DNA of 64,000 bases from Halobacillus massiliensis. GTDB taxonomy: Bacteria; Bacillota; Bacilli; Bacillales; Halobacillaceae. A model generated the notes under the pieces. That model saw only the letters and a list, made by a program, of their open reading frames with translations, was not told where the DNA came from and ran no database searches. Below, piece after piece: positions 43,940 to 53,025 of the stretch. The stretch covers positions 2,707,361-2,771,360 of the forward strand of contig NZ_LT800499.1 of the NCBI RefSeq assembly GCF_900166625.1, written 5' to 3'. The position numbers and the translations under genes are program-made. Every line of letters begins with the position of its first letter. The stretch's first letter is position 1.

Positions 43940-44869
43940 TTATGCATTTGACAATGTACCTGCCTCTATTCCGTATTTCCTTAATGTTTCTCGTATTTCT
44001 TTCTGAAGTTCTTCTGAAGGGATGTCCATTGGCAGTCTTAAATAGGGGTCAATTTTCCCCATCATTCCTAAAGCAGCTTTTACAGGCGCAGGGTTTGTAT
44101 CTTTAAAAAGCACATCATTTAACTCCATCAGTTCATAGTGAAGCTTTTGTGCTCTTTTCACATCTCCTTCAAACCAGGCGTCATGCATTTCAGCCACTTT
44201 GCCAGGAAGAACATTTGCTGTTGCGCTTACAGATCCTGCTCCGCCAATTGCAAGCATTGGGTAGCAGAGAAGCTCAATCCCCGAGAATAGTAAAAAGTCT
44301 CTGCCGCATCGTTCAAGAACTCTATTTACATGTTCAAAGTCTTTGTTTGACTCTTTGACTCCAACAATATTCGGACAGTCTTTAGACAACTGAGCGAGAG
44401 TATCCACATGGAGATTCTGTGCCGTACGGCCCGGGATATTATAAATAATGATCGGGATCTCCACAGAATCTGCGACTGTTTTAAAATGCTTGTAAAGCGC
44501 GTGCTGACTTGGTTTATTGTAATATGGCACGATAACCATAGCGGCATCAGCACCGATTTCTTCTGCTTTTTTCGTCAGCCTTAACGTCTCCTCATGGTTT
44601 GTTGATCCTGTGCCGGGTACAAAGGGGACACGGCCATTGATGGTATTATAAGAGTTTTCCATCACTTGCTCACGTTCCTCCAGTGTAAGTGAGCTCGGTT
44701 CTCCTGATGTCCCTGTTACAGAAATACCATGTGTTCCATTGGCCAATTGAAACTCAATCAGCTCGCTCATTTTTTCAAAGTCAATGGAACCATCTTCACG
44801 AAAAGGGGTAATGACTGGCGTGATTGATCCTCTTAATTTTGATTTAATTTCTCTATAGTCTATTGGCAT
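43940..44869 (-). CDS. DapA-family class I lyase/aldolase of the hpa operon
   Basis: A 309-residue (beta/alpha)8 lyase of the dihydrodipicolinate synthase / N-acetylneuraminate lyase superfamily. The Schiff-base Lys172 is in NIVGVKESNKDF, the conserved Tyr143 in IIIYNIPGRT, and the carboxylate-binding GTSGEPSSL loop lies near residue 53. The gene is the last of hpaE-B-D-C-(FAD synthetase)-this gene, so it most likely acts in 4-hydroxyphenylacetate breakdown rather than lysine synthesis. It could release pyruvate and succinic semialdehyde from the C7 diacid, and perhaps also hydrate it, since no HpaH or HpaI is present. The ATG follows AAGGAGAGG. Confidence 0.8.
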   Translation of the reverse strand: MPIDYREIKSKLRGSITPVITPFREDGSIDFEKMSELIEFQLANGTHGISVTGTSGEPSSLTLEEREQVMENSYNTINGRVPFVPGTGSTNHEETLRLTKKAEEIGADAAMVIVPYYNKPSQHALYKHFKTVADSVEIPIIIYNIPGRTAQNLHVDTLAQLSKDCPNIVGVKESNKDFEHVNRVLERCGRDFLLFSGIELLCYPMLAIGGAGSVSATANVLPGKVAEMHDAWFEGDVKRAQKLHYELMELNDVLFKDTNPAPVKAALGMMGKIDPYLRLPMDIPSEELQKEIRETLRKYGIEAGTLSNA

Positions 44870-44887
44870 AGTTTTTCCTCTCCTTCC

Positions 44888-45757
44888 TTATAATCCTGCT
44901 TCCATTATATTTGTCTGGGCATGAAATTCTTTGGCTGTAAAGTCAGCAATAAAATTGTTCCACTCAAGTACGACAGCCTCCCCATAGCCAATTAGAAACT
45001 CCCTGAACAGCTGGACATGCAGTTCACCAGGGGGATTCGCTGAATGAACTTCGCACATTCCTTTTGCTTTTATTCCTTGAAAATAAACGGTCACCTCATA
45101 TGTTCCTGAACATGGAAGAAAGCATTCGTCATTATACTTAATATGGACAGATTTCCCTTGACCGTCCATACATCCATAAATCTGATAATTTCTGCCCAGG
45201 TATTCGCTCATCTGTTCTACTTTACCTTCTGTTAAAAGCCCTCTCAGTAGAGTAGAGCCTATTTTTTGCTCGTTTTTAGAAAGCTTAGAAACCGTTGTAA
45301 CTTCAAATCGGCCTTTACTGTCGATTTTGAGCTGCTCCATATCGCCTTTTCCTCTATGGCCATATTTGTAGTCAAAGCCTGCTATGGCATGCTTTACTCC
45401 AAGGCCGCACAAATAGTCATTCACAAATTGATCGTGAGGAATTGCGGCCACCTGCTTGTTAAATTCCACGACATACATTAAATCTACACCAAGGTTTTCA
45501 AAGATCCTTGCTTTAGTTTCCAGCGTTGTCAAATAGTGAGTAACTTTAGTTCCTTTCGGAATGACAGAGGAGGGGTGCGGAAAAAAAGTCATGACCGCGA
45601 GCTTCAATTTTTTTCGAGCGGCAATCTGTCTCGCTTCCTTAATAATTTCTCTATGCCCCAGATGAACCCCATCAAAAAATCCCATTGCCATAACGCAAGT
45701 CTCACTCTTGTCCTTAATCTCCTGTTTTATAGGAAAATCAATGAAAATTTGTTTCAT
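44888..45757 (-). CDS. FAD synthetase-like protein (RibF FMN-adenylyltransferase paralogue)
   Basis: A 289-residue protein resembling RibF. The N-terminal nucleotidyltransferase domain is intact: GFFDGVHLGHREI (residues 26-38), GFDYKYGHRGKGD (127-139) and the KIGSTLLRGLL motif (about 166). The C-terminal half aligns with riboflavin kinase up to LGRNYQIYG, but the kinase PTAN motif is absent, so riboflavin kinase activity is unlikely. Position between hpaC and the lyase gene suggests it boosts FAD supply for the HpaBC monooxygenase. ATG 45757 follows GAGGGGGTGG; an upstream GTG overlaps that site. Confidence 0.8.
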   Translation of the reverse strand: MKQIFIDFPIKQEIKDKSETCVMAMGFFDGVHLGHREIIKEARQIAARKKLKLAVMTFFPHPSSVIPKGTKVTHYLTTLETKARIFENLGVDLMYVVEFNKQVAAIPHDQFVNDYLCGLGVKHAIAGFDYKYGHRGKGDMEQLKIDSKGRFEVTTVSKLSKNEQKIGSTLLRGLLTEGKVEQMSEYLGRNYQIYGCMDGQGKSVHIKYNDECFLPCSGTYEVTVYFQGIKAKGMCEVHSANPPGELHVQLFREFLIGYGEAVVLEWNNFIADFTAKEFHAQTNIMEAGL

Positions 45758-45779
45758 TTGCACCACCCCCTCTTTTCAG

Positions 45780-46238
45780 TTATGAACTCACAAGATTGTA
45801 TTTTCCTTCAAAGAACGTCAATGGCTCTCCATCCTGAAGACTGAGGTTTATCACTTCACCGACGTATAAAATATGATCTCCGGCTTCATGGGTGTTATAA
45901 ACGTTACAAGCGAGGCTTACCAAAGAATTTTCCAAAACAGGCATGCCCTCAAAAGAGTCAAATACAACCTGTCGATCTTTCAGCTGTCCTGCAAAAATCA
46001 TAGACAATTCCTGCTGGGCATCCGACAAAATGTTGACGGTAAACTTTTGGGATTTCTCTATCACCTGCTTCATTTTCGCCTGCTTCCCGACGGATATAAG
46101 AACAAGCTTCGGGTCAAGAGAAACTGACATAAAAGCATTGGCCGTCATGCCGTGTACTTCACCTTCTGCTTCAGAAGCGATAACAGTGACCCCTGTTGCA
46201 AATTTTCCCATTGCCGTTCTGAACATACGATCATCCAT
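45780..46238 (-). CDS. hpaC: 4-hydroxyphenylacetate 3-monooxygenase, flavin reductase component
   Basis: A 152-residue NAD(P)H:flavin oxidoreductase. It supplies reduced FAD to HpaB for ortho-hydroxylation of 4-hydroxyphenylacetate. The flavin-reductase signature is visible: FRTAMGKFATGVTVIAS, MTANAFMSVSLDPKLVLIS (flavin-binding loop) and HILYVGEVINL at the C-terminus. ATG 46238 is preferred because AGAGGTGA lies upstream; the GTG three codons earlier lies within that site. It sits between hpaD and the FAD synthetase-like gene. Confidence 0.92.
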   Translation of the reverse strand: MDDRMFRTAMGKFATGVTVIASEAEGEVHGMTANAFMSVSLDPKLVLISVGKQAKMKQVIEKSQKFTVNILSDAQQELSMIFAGQLKDRQVVFDSFEGMPVLENSLVSLACNVYNTHEAGDHILYVGEVINLSLQDGEPLTFFEGKYNLVSS

Positions 46239-46260
46239 ATTTATCACCTCTTTACAAATT

Positions 46261-47235
46261 TTATATCACAAATGTCGGTTTGCGTTTCTTAAGCTTGGCA
46301 GGTTTCTTATCAACTTTCTCTCCGCTGTGTACATCAAGGACTTCAGTCGCTTCCTCAAACCAGCAGTCAGGAGCAGCATGCCCCCAGAATGTCTGGCGCA
46401 TCGGATCGTCCAGATCCCAGCGAATCGGCTTAAAGTCCGGATCACTCGTTAAATAATCGCCGTTATAGAGTTCAATCCGGTGTCCATCCGGGTCTCTTAA
46501 ATATAAAAAGAATGCGTTGGACAATCCATGGCGTCCTGGTCCGCGTTCAATATTTGGGCCGTATCCCATTGATGCGAGCACATCACAGCCGTCAATTAAG
46601 CTCATGGGATCCTTCAGCCAAAAACCTATGTGATGAAGACGCGGTCCCTCGCCATTCATAAATGCCACATCATGAACACTTGGTTTGCGGTGAAGCCAGG
46701 CAGCCCAAACTTTCTCCTCTTCTCCCGCGGTATATTCAGAACAAGAAAAGCCAAGTTCCTTCATATAATAATCCTGAGTTGCTTCAACATCTGAAACCAT
46801 ACAGTTAAAGTGGTCGATTCTCTGAACTTTCGCCCCTTTATATATGTCGTATTGCTGAAGCTTCCGTTCTACCGAATCCATCCGGGCATAAAATTCGACC
46901 GGCAGCCCAGCAATATCCTGATAACGAAAAGAGCGGCCCATGGCATGCTGTTGATCCATCCACTTCACTTTATAGCCATCCTGTTCCAATTTGGCAGCCA
47001 GCTTATCTAAATCTTCTTCTGACCTGACTTTATAACTGATAACTTCAAGAAACGGCGTATCCTTTTTCTTCAGGAGCAGGCTGTGGTGGTTATGCTCTTC
47101 TAGTCCTCTGAAATAAATTTCCTGTTCGTTAGCTTCTGTCTCTACAAAGCCCAGGGCATCATAAAATTTCCTGGATTTTTCAAGATCCGTTACATGTAAA
47201 ACCGCCCGCCCTGATCGGATAATATCGAAACTCAT
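46261..47235 (-). CDS. hpaD: 3,4-dihydroxyphenylacetate 2,3-dioxygenase (extradiol)
   Basis: A 324-residue VOC-fold ring-cleaving enzyme that opens homoprotocatechuate to 5-carboxymethyl-2-hydroxymuconate semialdehyde. Metal ligands fit the Brevibacterium-type pattern: His142 (RIDHFNCMV), His201 (LHHIGFWL, 59 residues later) and Glu255 (GHRIELYNGD). The acid-base His188 is in SVHDVAF. The C-terminal lysine-rich tail is typical. The ATG follows GGAGTGAG. The gap to hpaB is 11 bases. The metal (Fe or Mn) cannot be told from sequence. Confidence 0.95.
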   Translation of the reverse strand: MSFDIIRSGRAVLHVTDLEKSRKFYDALGFVETEANEQEIYFRGLEEHNHHSLLLKKKDTPFLEVISYKVRSEEDLDKLAAKLEQDGYKVKWMDQQHAMGRSFRYQDIAGLPVEFYARMDSVERKLQQYDIYKGAKVQRIDHFNCMVSDVEATQDYYMKELGFSCSEYTAGEEEKVWAAWLHRKPSVHDVAFMNGEGPRLHHIGFWLKDPMSLIDGCDVLASMGYGPNIERGPGRHGLSNAFFLYLRDPDGHRIELYNGDYLTSDPDFKPIRWDLDDPMRQTFWGHAAPDCWFEEATEVLDVHSGEKVDKKPAKLKKRKPTFVI

Positions 47236-47246
47236 AGTCTCACTCC

Positions 47247-48722
47247 TTATACTTTTGTAAAATCAGGTTTCGTTGATTTAATATTTTTTAAGAAATCGTT
47301 GATATAGGCTTTATATGGTTCTTTATTAAACTGGTCAAAATAGGTCATGCCCATTTTCACAGGATCACCAAAGAAGTAATACTCATAATGAGTCTGTCTG
47401 CTTCCGAAAGCACTCATTGTCACATCCCAGGCTAAACGGAACAACTTCACACGGTCATAACCCTGAAGATTCTTTGACTGCATCGCACGGTCAAGCAGCG
47501 GGCCGATTTCTTCATGGTGGAAATCTTCTTCTGACGGAATTCCCATAAGACCAGATGCTCCAAGGATACGAAGAATTTCAGTAATTCTAGGATAGACACG
47601 CGGGTACCAGTTTCGAGCAGCATTTAATGCTTCAAAGTCAGGGGTCATTGTCCCCCACTTATCGAGCTTGGCATTATGCTCTGCCTTATAAAGATGGGAT
47701 TTCATATTTTCCAAAATCAGCATAACTTCCGTTCCTTTATCCATCACGTGCTGGAACTTATCGATTCCAATCGAATCCATAATGCTTAAAATAATCCCCA
47801 GTACAAATTCTGTCTTAACAATGTTTTTCGCAAGGACTTGGTGGGACATATGGACAACAGCATTCGTTTCAAGGAAGGTACGATTGCAAATCGATGAATT
47901 GCCGCAAACAAAAACTTTCTCCCATGGAACAAAGACGTTGTCGAAGTAAACAATGGCATCTCCTTCTTCAAATCGGCTGCTGAGCGGATGGTCCCATTCT
48001 GTTTTTCCATAATCAAAGGACTCACGGCTAAGGAATTTCAGGCCTGGCGTATTGTTTGGTACTACAAAAGCCAGAGAATATGGATCATCGAGTTCGCCGG
48101 CTTTTTTAACAGTAGACGGAAAGACAAGAATTTCATCCGTAATCCCGCCCTGTGTGGCAAGCAGGCGGACACCATCTACTACAATACCGTCCCTTCGTTT
48201 CTCTACTAAGTGAAGAGCCACATTCGCATCTTTCTGTTCATGCTGGGCTTTCTGGCGGTTCACTTGTGGATGGATCAGTGTATGTGTTAAGCTCACATCA
48301 TTTTCACTGGCGTATTCATAGTAGTTTTTTGCGTTTTCTGCAAACATGGGGTCAGCTTCAGCAAATAAGTCGCTGGCCACCCCCATCGCCATGACTTCTG
48401 CATTTAAATAGTCAGGAGAGCGTCCCATCATACCGCCCGATAAGCGGGCCCATTCCTGCGTAGCTTCTCTTCGTTTGATTAAATCCTCAATCGTTTCCGG
48501 GCGGTAAAAGGTCATTCCCACCTTGTCACCGGTCTTAGAAGAAGTGTAAAGCATTTTTTCTGGCTTTTCGTACTGAAGATCATATAGTTTAGCCATCGAT
48601 TGAATGACATTTTTAAATGCCGGATGTGTGGTCGGATCTTGGACTCTTTCTCCCCCGATATATACATTGTTGCCTGCCTTTTTAATCCGATCTATATATT
48701 GAGCACCTGTTTTTGCTGGCAT
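47247..48722 (-). CDS. hpaB: 4-hydroxyphenylacetate 3-monooxygenase, oxygenase component
   Basis: A 491-residue FADH2-dependent hydroxylase of the acyl-CoA dehydrogenase-like fold. It converts 4-hydroxyphenylacetate to 3,4-dihydroxyphenylacetate. Residues matching the Thermus HpaB active site are Arg101 and Tyr105 in MGRSPDYLNA and His147 in SLTHTLIHPQ. The HPLSSRFEEGDAIVYFDNVF and VPWEKVFVCGN blocks are family-typical. The ATG follows AAGGAGGG. It lies 14 bases after hpaE in the same operon. Confidence 0.95.
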   Translation of the reverse strand: MPAKTGAQYIDRIKKAGNNVYIGGERVQDPTTHPAFKNVIQSMAKLYDLQYEKPEKMLYTSSKTGDKVGMTFYRPETIEDLIKRREATQEWARLSGGMMGRSPDYLNAEVMAMGVASDLFAEADPMFAENAKNYYEYASENDVSLTHTLIHPQVNRQKAQHEQKDANVALHLVEKRRDGIVVDGVRLLATQGGITDEILVFPSTVKKAGELDDPYSLAFVVPNNTPGLKFLSRESFDYGKTEWDHPLSSRFEEGDAIVYFDNVFVPWEKVFVCGNSSICNRTFLETNAVVHMSHQVLAKNIVKTEFVLGIILSIMDSIGIDKFQHVMDKGTEVMLILENMKSHLYKAEHNAKLDKWGTMTPDFEALNAARNWYPRVYPRITEILRILGASGLMGIPSEEDFHHEEIGPLLDRAMQSKNLQGYDRVKLFRLAWDVTMSAFGSRQTHYEYYFFGDPVKMGMTYFDQFNKEPYKAYINDFLKNIKSTKPDFTKV

Positions 48723-48736
48723 AGTAAAAACCCTCC

Positions 48737-50254
48737 TTATTTTTTACCAAACTGGGGAATGCGGTGATCACCTAACGCTACGTGTATAACCTGCATTTCT
48801 GTATAAAACTCGAAGGCATAATAGCCGCCCTCACGTCCAATGCCGCTATGCTTAGCCCCCCCAAAAGGTGTTCTTAAATCACGTACATTCTGGGAGTTTA
48901 TCCAAAGCATTCCTGCATCTACAGCCTGGGCCACGCGGTGTCCCCGCTGAATATCTTTTGTCCATACATAACCAGCCAGGCCGTAGCGGACATCATTGGC
49001 AAGCTCAATAACTTCTTCCTCATCCTTAAAGGTCATGACCGCTAACACAGGTCCAAATATTTCTTCCTGTACAACACGCATTGAATTATCGGCATTAAGT
49101 AAAAGTGTCGGTGGAACAAAATTTCCTTGCTTGAACTCTTCCGGCACGTCTCCCCTGTAAACATCGCAGCCTTCTTGTTTTGCCAGTTTTAAATAAGAGG
49201 TCACGTTGTCATAATGGTTCTTATGAATTAAAGGACCAACCTGTGTACGATCATCAAGAGGATCACCGACACGAATGTTATCTACACGTTCTTTTAAGGC
49301 AGCGATGAAGGAGTCTGCTATATCTTCATGGATGTATAAACGGGAATTCGCTGTACAGCGTTCACCATTAAAAGAGAAAATCCCCCAGGTACAAGCATCA
49401 ATAGCTCGTTCAAAGTCGGCATCTTCAAAAACAATGATCGGTGATTTACCTCCAAGCTCCATAGAAAAACGCTTCAGAGCGTCTGCACCATTTTTCATAA
49501 TTTCAGAACCTGTAGCCGTTTCACCTGTGAAAGAAATTAAGTTCACATCTTCATGAGCAACAAGGGATGCCCCAGCACTTTCCCCAAAACCATGGACGAC
49601 ATTGAAGACCCCATCAGGAAGTCCGGCCTGATCAATAATCTCTGCCAACTTATTAGCTGTCAGCGGCGACCATTCAGCTGGTTTCAAAATAACTGTATTG
49701 CCTGTGGCAAGCGCCGGAGCTATTTTCCAAGTTTCCAGCATAAAGGGAGCATTCCAAGGTGTTATCAGTCCGGCTACACCGACAGGCTTATGGATCGTGT
49801 AATTTAAAAATTCGTCATCTACTTGATACGCTTTACCGACCATGCGGCTTGATACCATCTCGGCATAAAAACGGAAATTTTGGGAAGCGCGGCTGACCAT
49901 TTTTTTCGTAATACTTAAAGGCAGCCCTGTATCATAAGATTCAAGTGGTGCCAGCTCCTCAGTATGTTCATCAATTAGATCAGCTATCTTATAAACATAT
50001 TGAAGCCGCTCGCTTTGCTTCATTTTTCCCCATTCACCTTTAAAAGCTTTTTTTGCAGCTAAGGCGGCTTTATGTATATCTTCTTCTCCGCCTGAAGCAA
50101 CACGATTTATTTTTTCCCTTGTAAAAGGGCTGATATTTTCAAATTGCTCACCGGATTCCGCTTCCATAAACTGTCCCCCAATATAGAGCTGCACATCGTG
50201 TACTCCAGCAATCGTTTTTCTTTTCAGTTCTGATGCCGTCTGACTGTTACTCAT
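48737..50254 (-). CDS. hpaE: 5-carboxymethyl-2-hydroxymuconate semialdehyde dehydrogenase
   Basis: A 505-residue NAD+-dependent aldehyde dehydrogenase that oxidises the ring-cleavage product to the triacid. Catalytic residues are the Cys in FSFNGERCTANSRLY (about 300) and the Glu in SMELGGKSPIIVFED (about 266). LITPWNAPFMLETWKIAPAL and GETATGSEIM are the cofactor-site blocks. ATG 50254 is preferred, with GAGGAGG seven bases upstream; ATG 50260 directly abuts that site. It is the first gene of the hpaE-B-D-C operon, divergent from a LysR gene, with a cre site just upstream. Confidence 0.93.
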   Translation of the reverse strand: MSNSQTASELKRKTIAGVHDVQLYIGGQFMEAESGEQFENISPFTREKINRVASGGEEDIHKAALAAKKAFKGEWGKMKQSERLQYVYKIADLIDEHTEELAPLESYDTGLPLSITKKMVSRASQNFRFYAEMVSSRMVGKAYQVDDEFLNYTIHKPVGVAGLITPWNAPFMLETWKIAPALATGNTVILKPAEWSPLTANKLAEIIDQAGLPDGVFNVVHGFGESAGASLVAHEDVNLISFTGETATGSEIMKNGADALKRFSMELGGKSPIIVFEDADFERAIDACTWGIFSFNGERCTANSRLYIHEDIADSFIAALKERVDNIRVGDPLDDRTQVGPLIHKNHYDNVTSYLKLAKQEGCDVYRGDVPEEFKQGNFVPPTLLLNADNSMRVVQEEIFGPVLAVMTFKDEEEVIELANDVRYGLAGYVWTKDIQRGHRVAQAVDAGMLWINSQNVRDLRTPFGGAKHSGIGREGGYYAFEFYTEMQVIHVALGDHRIPQFGKK

Positions 50255-50273
50255 TCTCATCCTCCTCTATATT

Positions 50274-50287
50274 TGATAGCGCTTTCT
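50274..50287 (-). promoter_or_regulatory. cre (CcpA) site before hpaE
   Basis: TGATAGCGCTTTCT (plus) or AGAAAGCGCTATCA (minus) matches the cre consensus at 13 of 14 positions in either direction. It lies 20 bases before the hpaE start, well placed to block the operon when preferred sugars are present. Confidence 0.6.
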
Positions 50288-50431
50288 TTATCGTCAAATA
50301 AAGGTTTGCAAATATTTACTAAACTCTGTATATTCAAATTATCATAGCGGTAAATATATTAAAAATATCTATAATATTTACTTTTCATATTAAAAAAGTA
50401 TTCATAAACACATACAGAAGGGAGTCATTAC

Positions 50432-51331
50432 ATGGATTTAAAACAATTGCGTTATTTTAGAGCAGTTGCTGAGGAACAACAGGTAACCAAAGCAGCTAAA
50501 AGACTTCATATGGCACAGCCTCCTCTCAGCCAGCAAATAAAATTAATGGAGGAAGAATTAAACCTGAAGCTGTTCGATCGTAACGGCAGAAAACTAGAGC
50601 TCACAAAAGCTGGTGAAATTCTTTTTGAAAAATCCGGAAGACTCCTCCTTGATTTTAGTGAAGCTCTTGTGGAAGTAAGAGAAACAAATGAAGGTATCCG
50701 AGGCAAAGTTCATATCGGGTCTACAAAATCATGTTTTTCATATTTAAGCAGAGCTCTCCAGCTTTTCAAAAACCAGCATCCAAGTATTACCTACCAGCTC
50801 AGGGAAGGAGACACTTATTTCCTGGAGGAATGTATAAAAAAACGTGAAATAGAGCTTGCAATCGTTCGTCTTCCTATGCATTCAGACGAATTTAACATCA
50901 TATCCCTTCCTTCAGAACCATACATACTCGTTACTCCTGATAACTGGAAAATTGAAAATCAAAACGGCTCTATTGATTTTAAAGAGCTGCGAGATCTTCC
51001 TCTAATGCTCCTTCACCGTATTAGTGGGGTAGGACAATTTGAGCTGGTGGTAGAAGAGTGCCGCAGAAATGGGATAGACCCCCATGTCATCTGCGAATGT
51101 CCAGATGCCGCAATGCTCCTGTCACTCGTAGCTAATGGAGTTGGTGCTACCATTGTCCCTGAATCCACACTGCACGCGTTTGCTTTTAAAAATGTAAAAA
51201 GTTATCAACTTAAAGGGACAGAAATTCAGTCGGAAGCAGCTGTTATCTGGCATAAAGAACGCTATTTAACTAGAGCATCTCAACGTCTGATTCAAGTTCT
51301 CGAAGATCAGGCAAGTTATGTAGAAGCATAA
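50432..51331 (+). CDS. LysR-family regulator of the hpa island
   Basis: A 299-residue LysR-type regulator. The N-terminal winged helix-turn-helix reads LKQLRYFRAVAEEQQVTKAA, then HMAQPPLSQQIKLMEEELN. The C-terminal periplasmic-binding-like inducer domain begins about residue 90 (GKVHIGSTKSCFSYL). The ATG follows AAGGGAG. The gene is divergently oriented from hpaE across a 171-base A/T-rich gap and precedes the convergent symporter gene. It is probably an activator responding to 4-hydroxyphenylacetate or a pathway intermediate. Confidence 0.9.
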   Translation: MDLKQLRYFRAVAEEQQVTKAAKRLHMAQPPLSQQIKLMEEELNLKLFDRNGRKLELTKAGEILFEKSGRLLLDFSEALVEVRETNEGIRGKVHIGSTKSCFSYLSRALQLFKNQHPSITYQLREGDTYFLEECIKKREIELAIVRLPMHSDEFNIISLPSEPYILVTPDNWKIENQNGSIDFKELRDLPLMLLHRISGVGQFELVVEECRRNGIDPHVICECPDAAMLLSLVANGVGATIVPESTLHAFAFKNVKSYQLKGTEIQSEAAVIWHKERYLTRASQRLIQVLEDQASYVEA

Positions 51332-51343
51332 TTCCAAACAAAA

Positions 51344-51371
51344 AAGCTGTCTCGCTCGTCGGAGACAGCTT
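51344..51371. terminator. Terminator between LysR and symporter genes
   Basis: AAGCTGTCTC (51344-51353) pairs with GAGACAGCTT (51362-51371). The A-run at 51337-51345 gives a T-run on the minus strand for the symporter transcript. Confidence 0.8.
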
Positions 51372-51435
51372 ACTCTTTTCATCCTATCGAAAATCCTTTT
51401 TTGAGCTGGATTCCCTTATGGTGACTTACTTTTTT

Positions 51436-53025
51436 TCATTGAGCCGCATCAACATTCTCTTTCTTCCATGCTTCTTTTTGCTTTTCACGCGTCAGAAGGC
51501 TGACGCTTACGAAAATAATTGTTGAAATAGGCAGAGAGTATAATAAAGGATCTATATGTGTCCAAGGATATGGAAGTAAAAAATCGCGGCCGAACAAAGC
51601 CTGTGAAAGACCAAATGCTGCAGACTGAGAACTTTTCAGAAATAAAAAACCAAATACACTTATTAGGAATCCGGCAATAATACTGGCAGCTGCCCTTTGT
51701 TTTGTAGCTCCCTTCCAAAATAATGCTCCTGTTAAAGCCGGCAAGAAACCTGCTGCACAGATACCAAACCAGAAGGCTGTCGCCTGAGCAATAATTCCGC
51801 CTGGAAGCAAATAAGCCAAAATTACTGCGAGCACCATTCCGACAATAACCCCAAAGCGATTTGGACTGATTTTCCCTCCGAAAATCCTTCTCACACCAAG
51901 GGTATGAAGGATATCTTCTCCAAAGGAAGATGCCTGAACATGGATGAGGGAGCTGACTGTTGAAATCGTTGCAGAAAGAAGGGTAAGCGTAAACAGGTAA
52001 ACAAACCAATTCGGCATAATATCATTAATCAGCCGGGGGATGATAAGGTCTGTATTTCCTTCAGCTGCCTGAATGGCAAGCTGGCTGGACGTTTCCATAA
52101 AATAAACATTACTGAGGGGACCAATCATATAAGCGGCACCAGCCATAAAAAATATAAAAATTCCACCAACGATCACTGACCTGTAAAGAGAGCGGTCACT
52201 TGATACCGTCATGCTTCTCATGACAAGCTGCGGCTGTGCAAGAACCCCAATTCCTACACCTAATATCATAGTACTGACAAGTGTCCACCACATGGGAGAC
52301 CAGAGGTCGGGCATGCTCATCCAGCCATTATGTCCATCTGCTGCAAGATTGTCAGGCACCATACTTCCTAATGTGTTTAAAGCCTTGTGACCATCGAACA
52401 GGCCCCCCACTGCCTGATAAGTTACAAATAGAAATAGCACCATGCCTAAAAGCATAATGACGGCTCCAAAGGCATCTGTATACATCACCGCTTTAATCCC
52501 GCCAGTGATTACATAAACGGCTACAATTACCGCAAGCAGCAGGAGTGCCGCGTTAAAATTCATCGCCAGCGATTCCTGCAGAAACCTTCCTCCTCCAATA
52601 AGTACTATACTCGTATAAGCGGGCATAAATATAAAAATCATCGAACCGGCAAATATAGTGATAAATTTCGAGTCATAATACTTCCCTAAAAAAGTTGGAA
52701 ACGTAGAAGCATTGATTTTTAAAGACATTTGCCGGATTCTTTTCCCAAACACAGCGAACGCCACGAATATTCCTAATACGATATTTAAAAAAGCGAGCCA
52801 TAAGAGTCCCATTCCATAAACTGCGGCAACGCCGCCGAAGCCTACTAGCGCTGATGTACTGATAAAAGTAGCTCCATAGGAAAGTGCCATAATAATAGAG
52901 TTTGTATTACGTCCCCCGACAAGATAATCTTCAGCTGTGACTGTTTTCTTATAGCCATAATAGGCAAGAATAGTCATGACACCGATATAGACCGCAACGA
53001 GTGGAAGCAATATCGCAAGATTCAT
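51436..53025 (-). CDS. Sodium:solute symporter (SSS family), probable 4-hydroxyphenylacetate carrier
   Basis: A 529-residue Na+-coupled importer with about 13 membrane spans. SSS motifs include the DYLVGGRNTNSI region (residues 33-44), ALSYGATFISTSALVGFGG, TDAFGAVIMLLGM and LSATISTVSSLIHVQASSF near residue 350 (sodium-site serines). Its start overlaps the stop of a 38-residue accessory gene (ATGA). Substrate is inferred only from its position between the hpa operon regulator and hpaF. Urea, proline or acetate transport are alternatives in this family. A perfect cre site lies upstream. Confidence 0.85.
   Translation of the reverse strand: MNLAILLPLVAVYIGVMTILAYYGYKKTVTAEDYLVGGRNTNSIIMALSYGATFISTSALVGFGGVAAVYGMGLLWLAFLNIVLGIFVAFAVFGKRIRQMSLKINASTFPTFLGKYYDSKFITIFAGSMIFIFMPAYTSIVLIGGGRFLQESLAMNFNAALLLLAVIVAVYVITGGIKAVMYTDAFGAVIMLLGMVLFLFVTYQAVGGLFDGHKALNTLGSMVPDNLAADGHNGWMSMPDLWSPMWWTLVSTMILGVGIGVLAQPQLVMRSMTVSSDRSLYRSVIVGGIFIFFMAGAAYMIGPLSNVYFMETSSQLAIQAAEGNTDLIIPRLINDIMPNWFVYLFTLTLLSATISTVSSLIHVQASSFGEDILHTLGVRRIFGGKISPNRFGVIVGMVLAVILAYLLPGGIIAQATAFWFGICAAGFLPALTGALFWKGATKQRAAASIIAGFLISVFGFLFLKSSQSAAFGLSQALFGRDFLLPYPWTHIDPLLYSLPISTIIFVSVSLLTREKQKEAWKKENVDAAQ

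Noticed and set aside
43940-44869. The lyase as housekeeping dihydrodipicolinate synthase (lysine pathway)
   Set aside because: It is embedded at the end of the hpa operon with no lysine or dipicolinate genes nearby. The fold alone does not specify the lysine enzyme.
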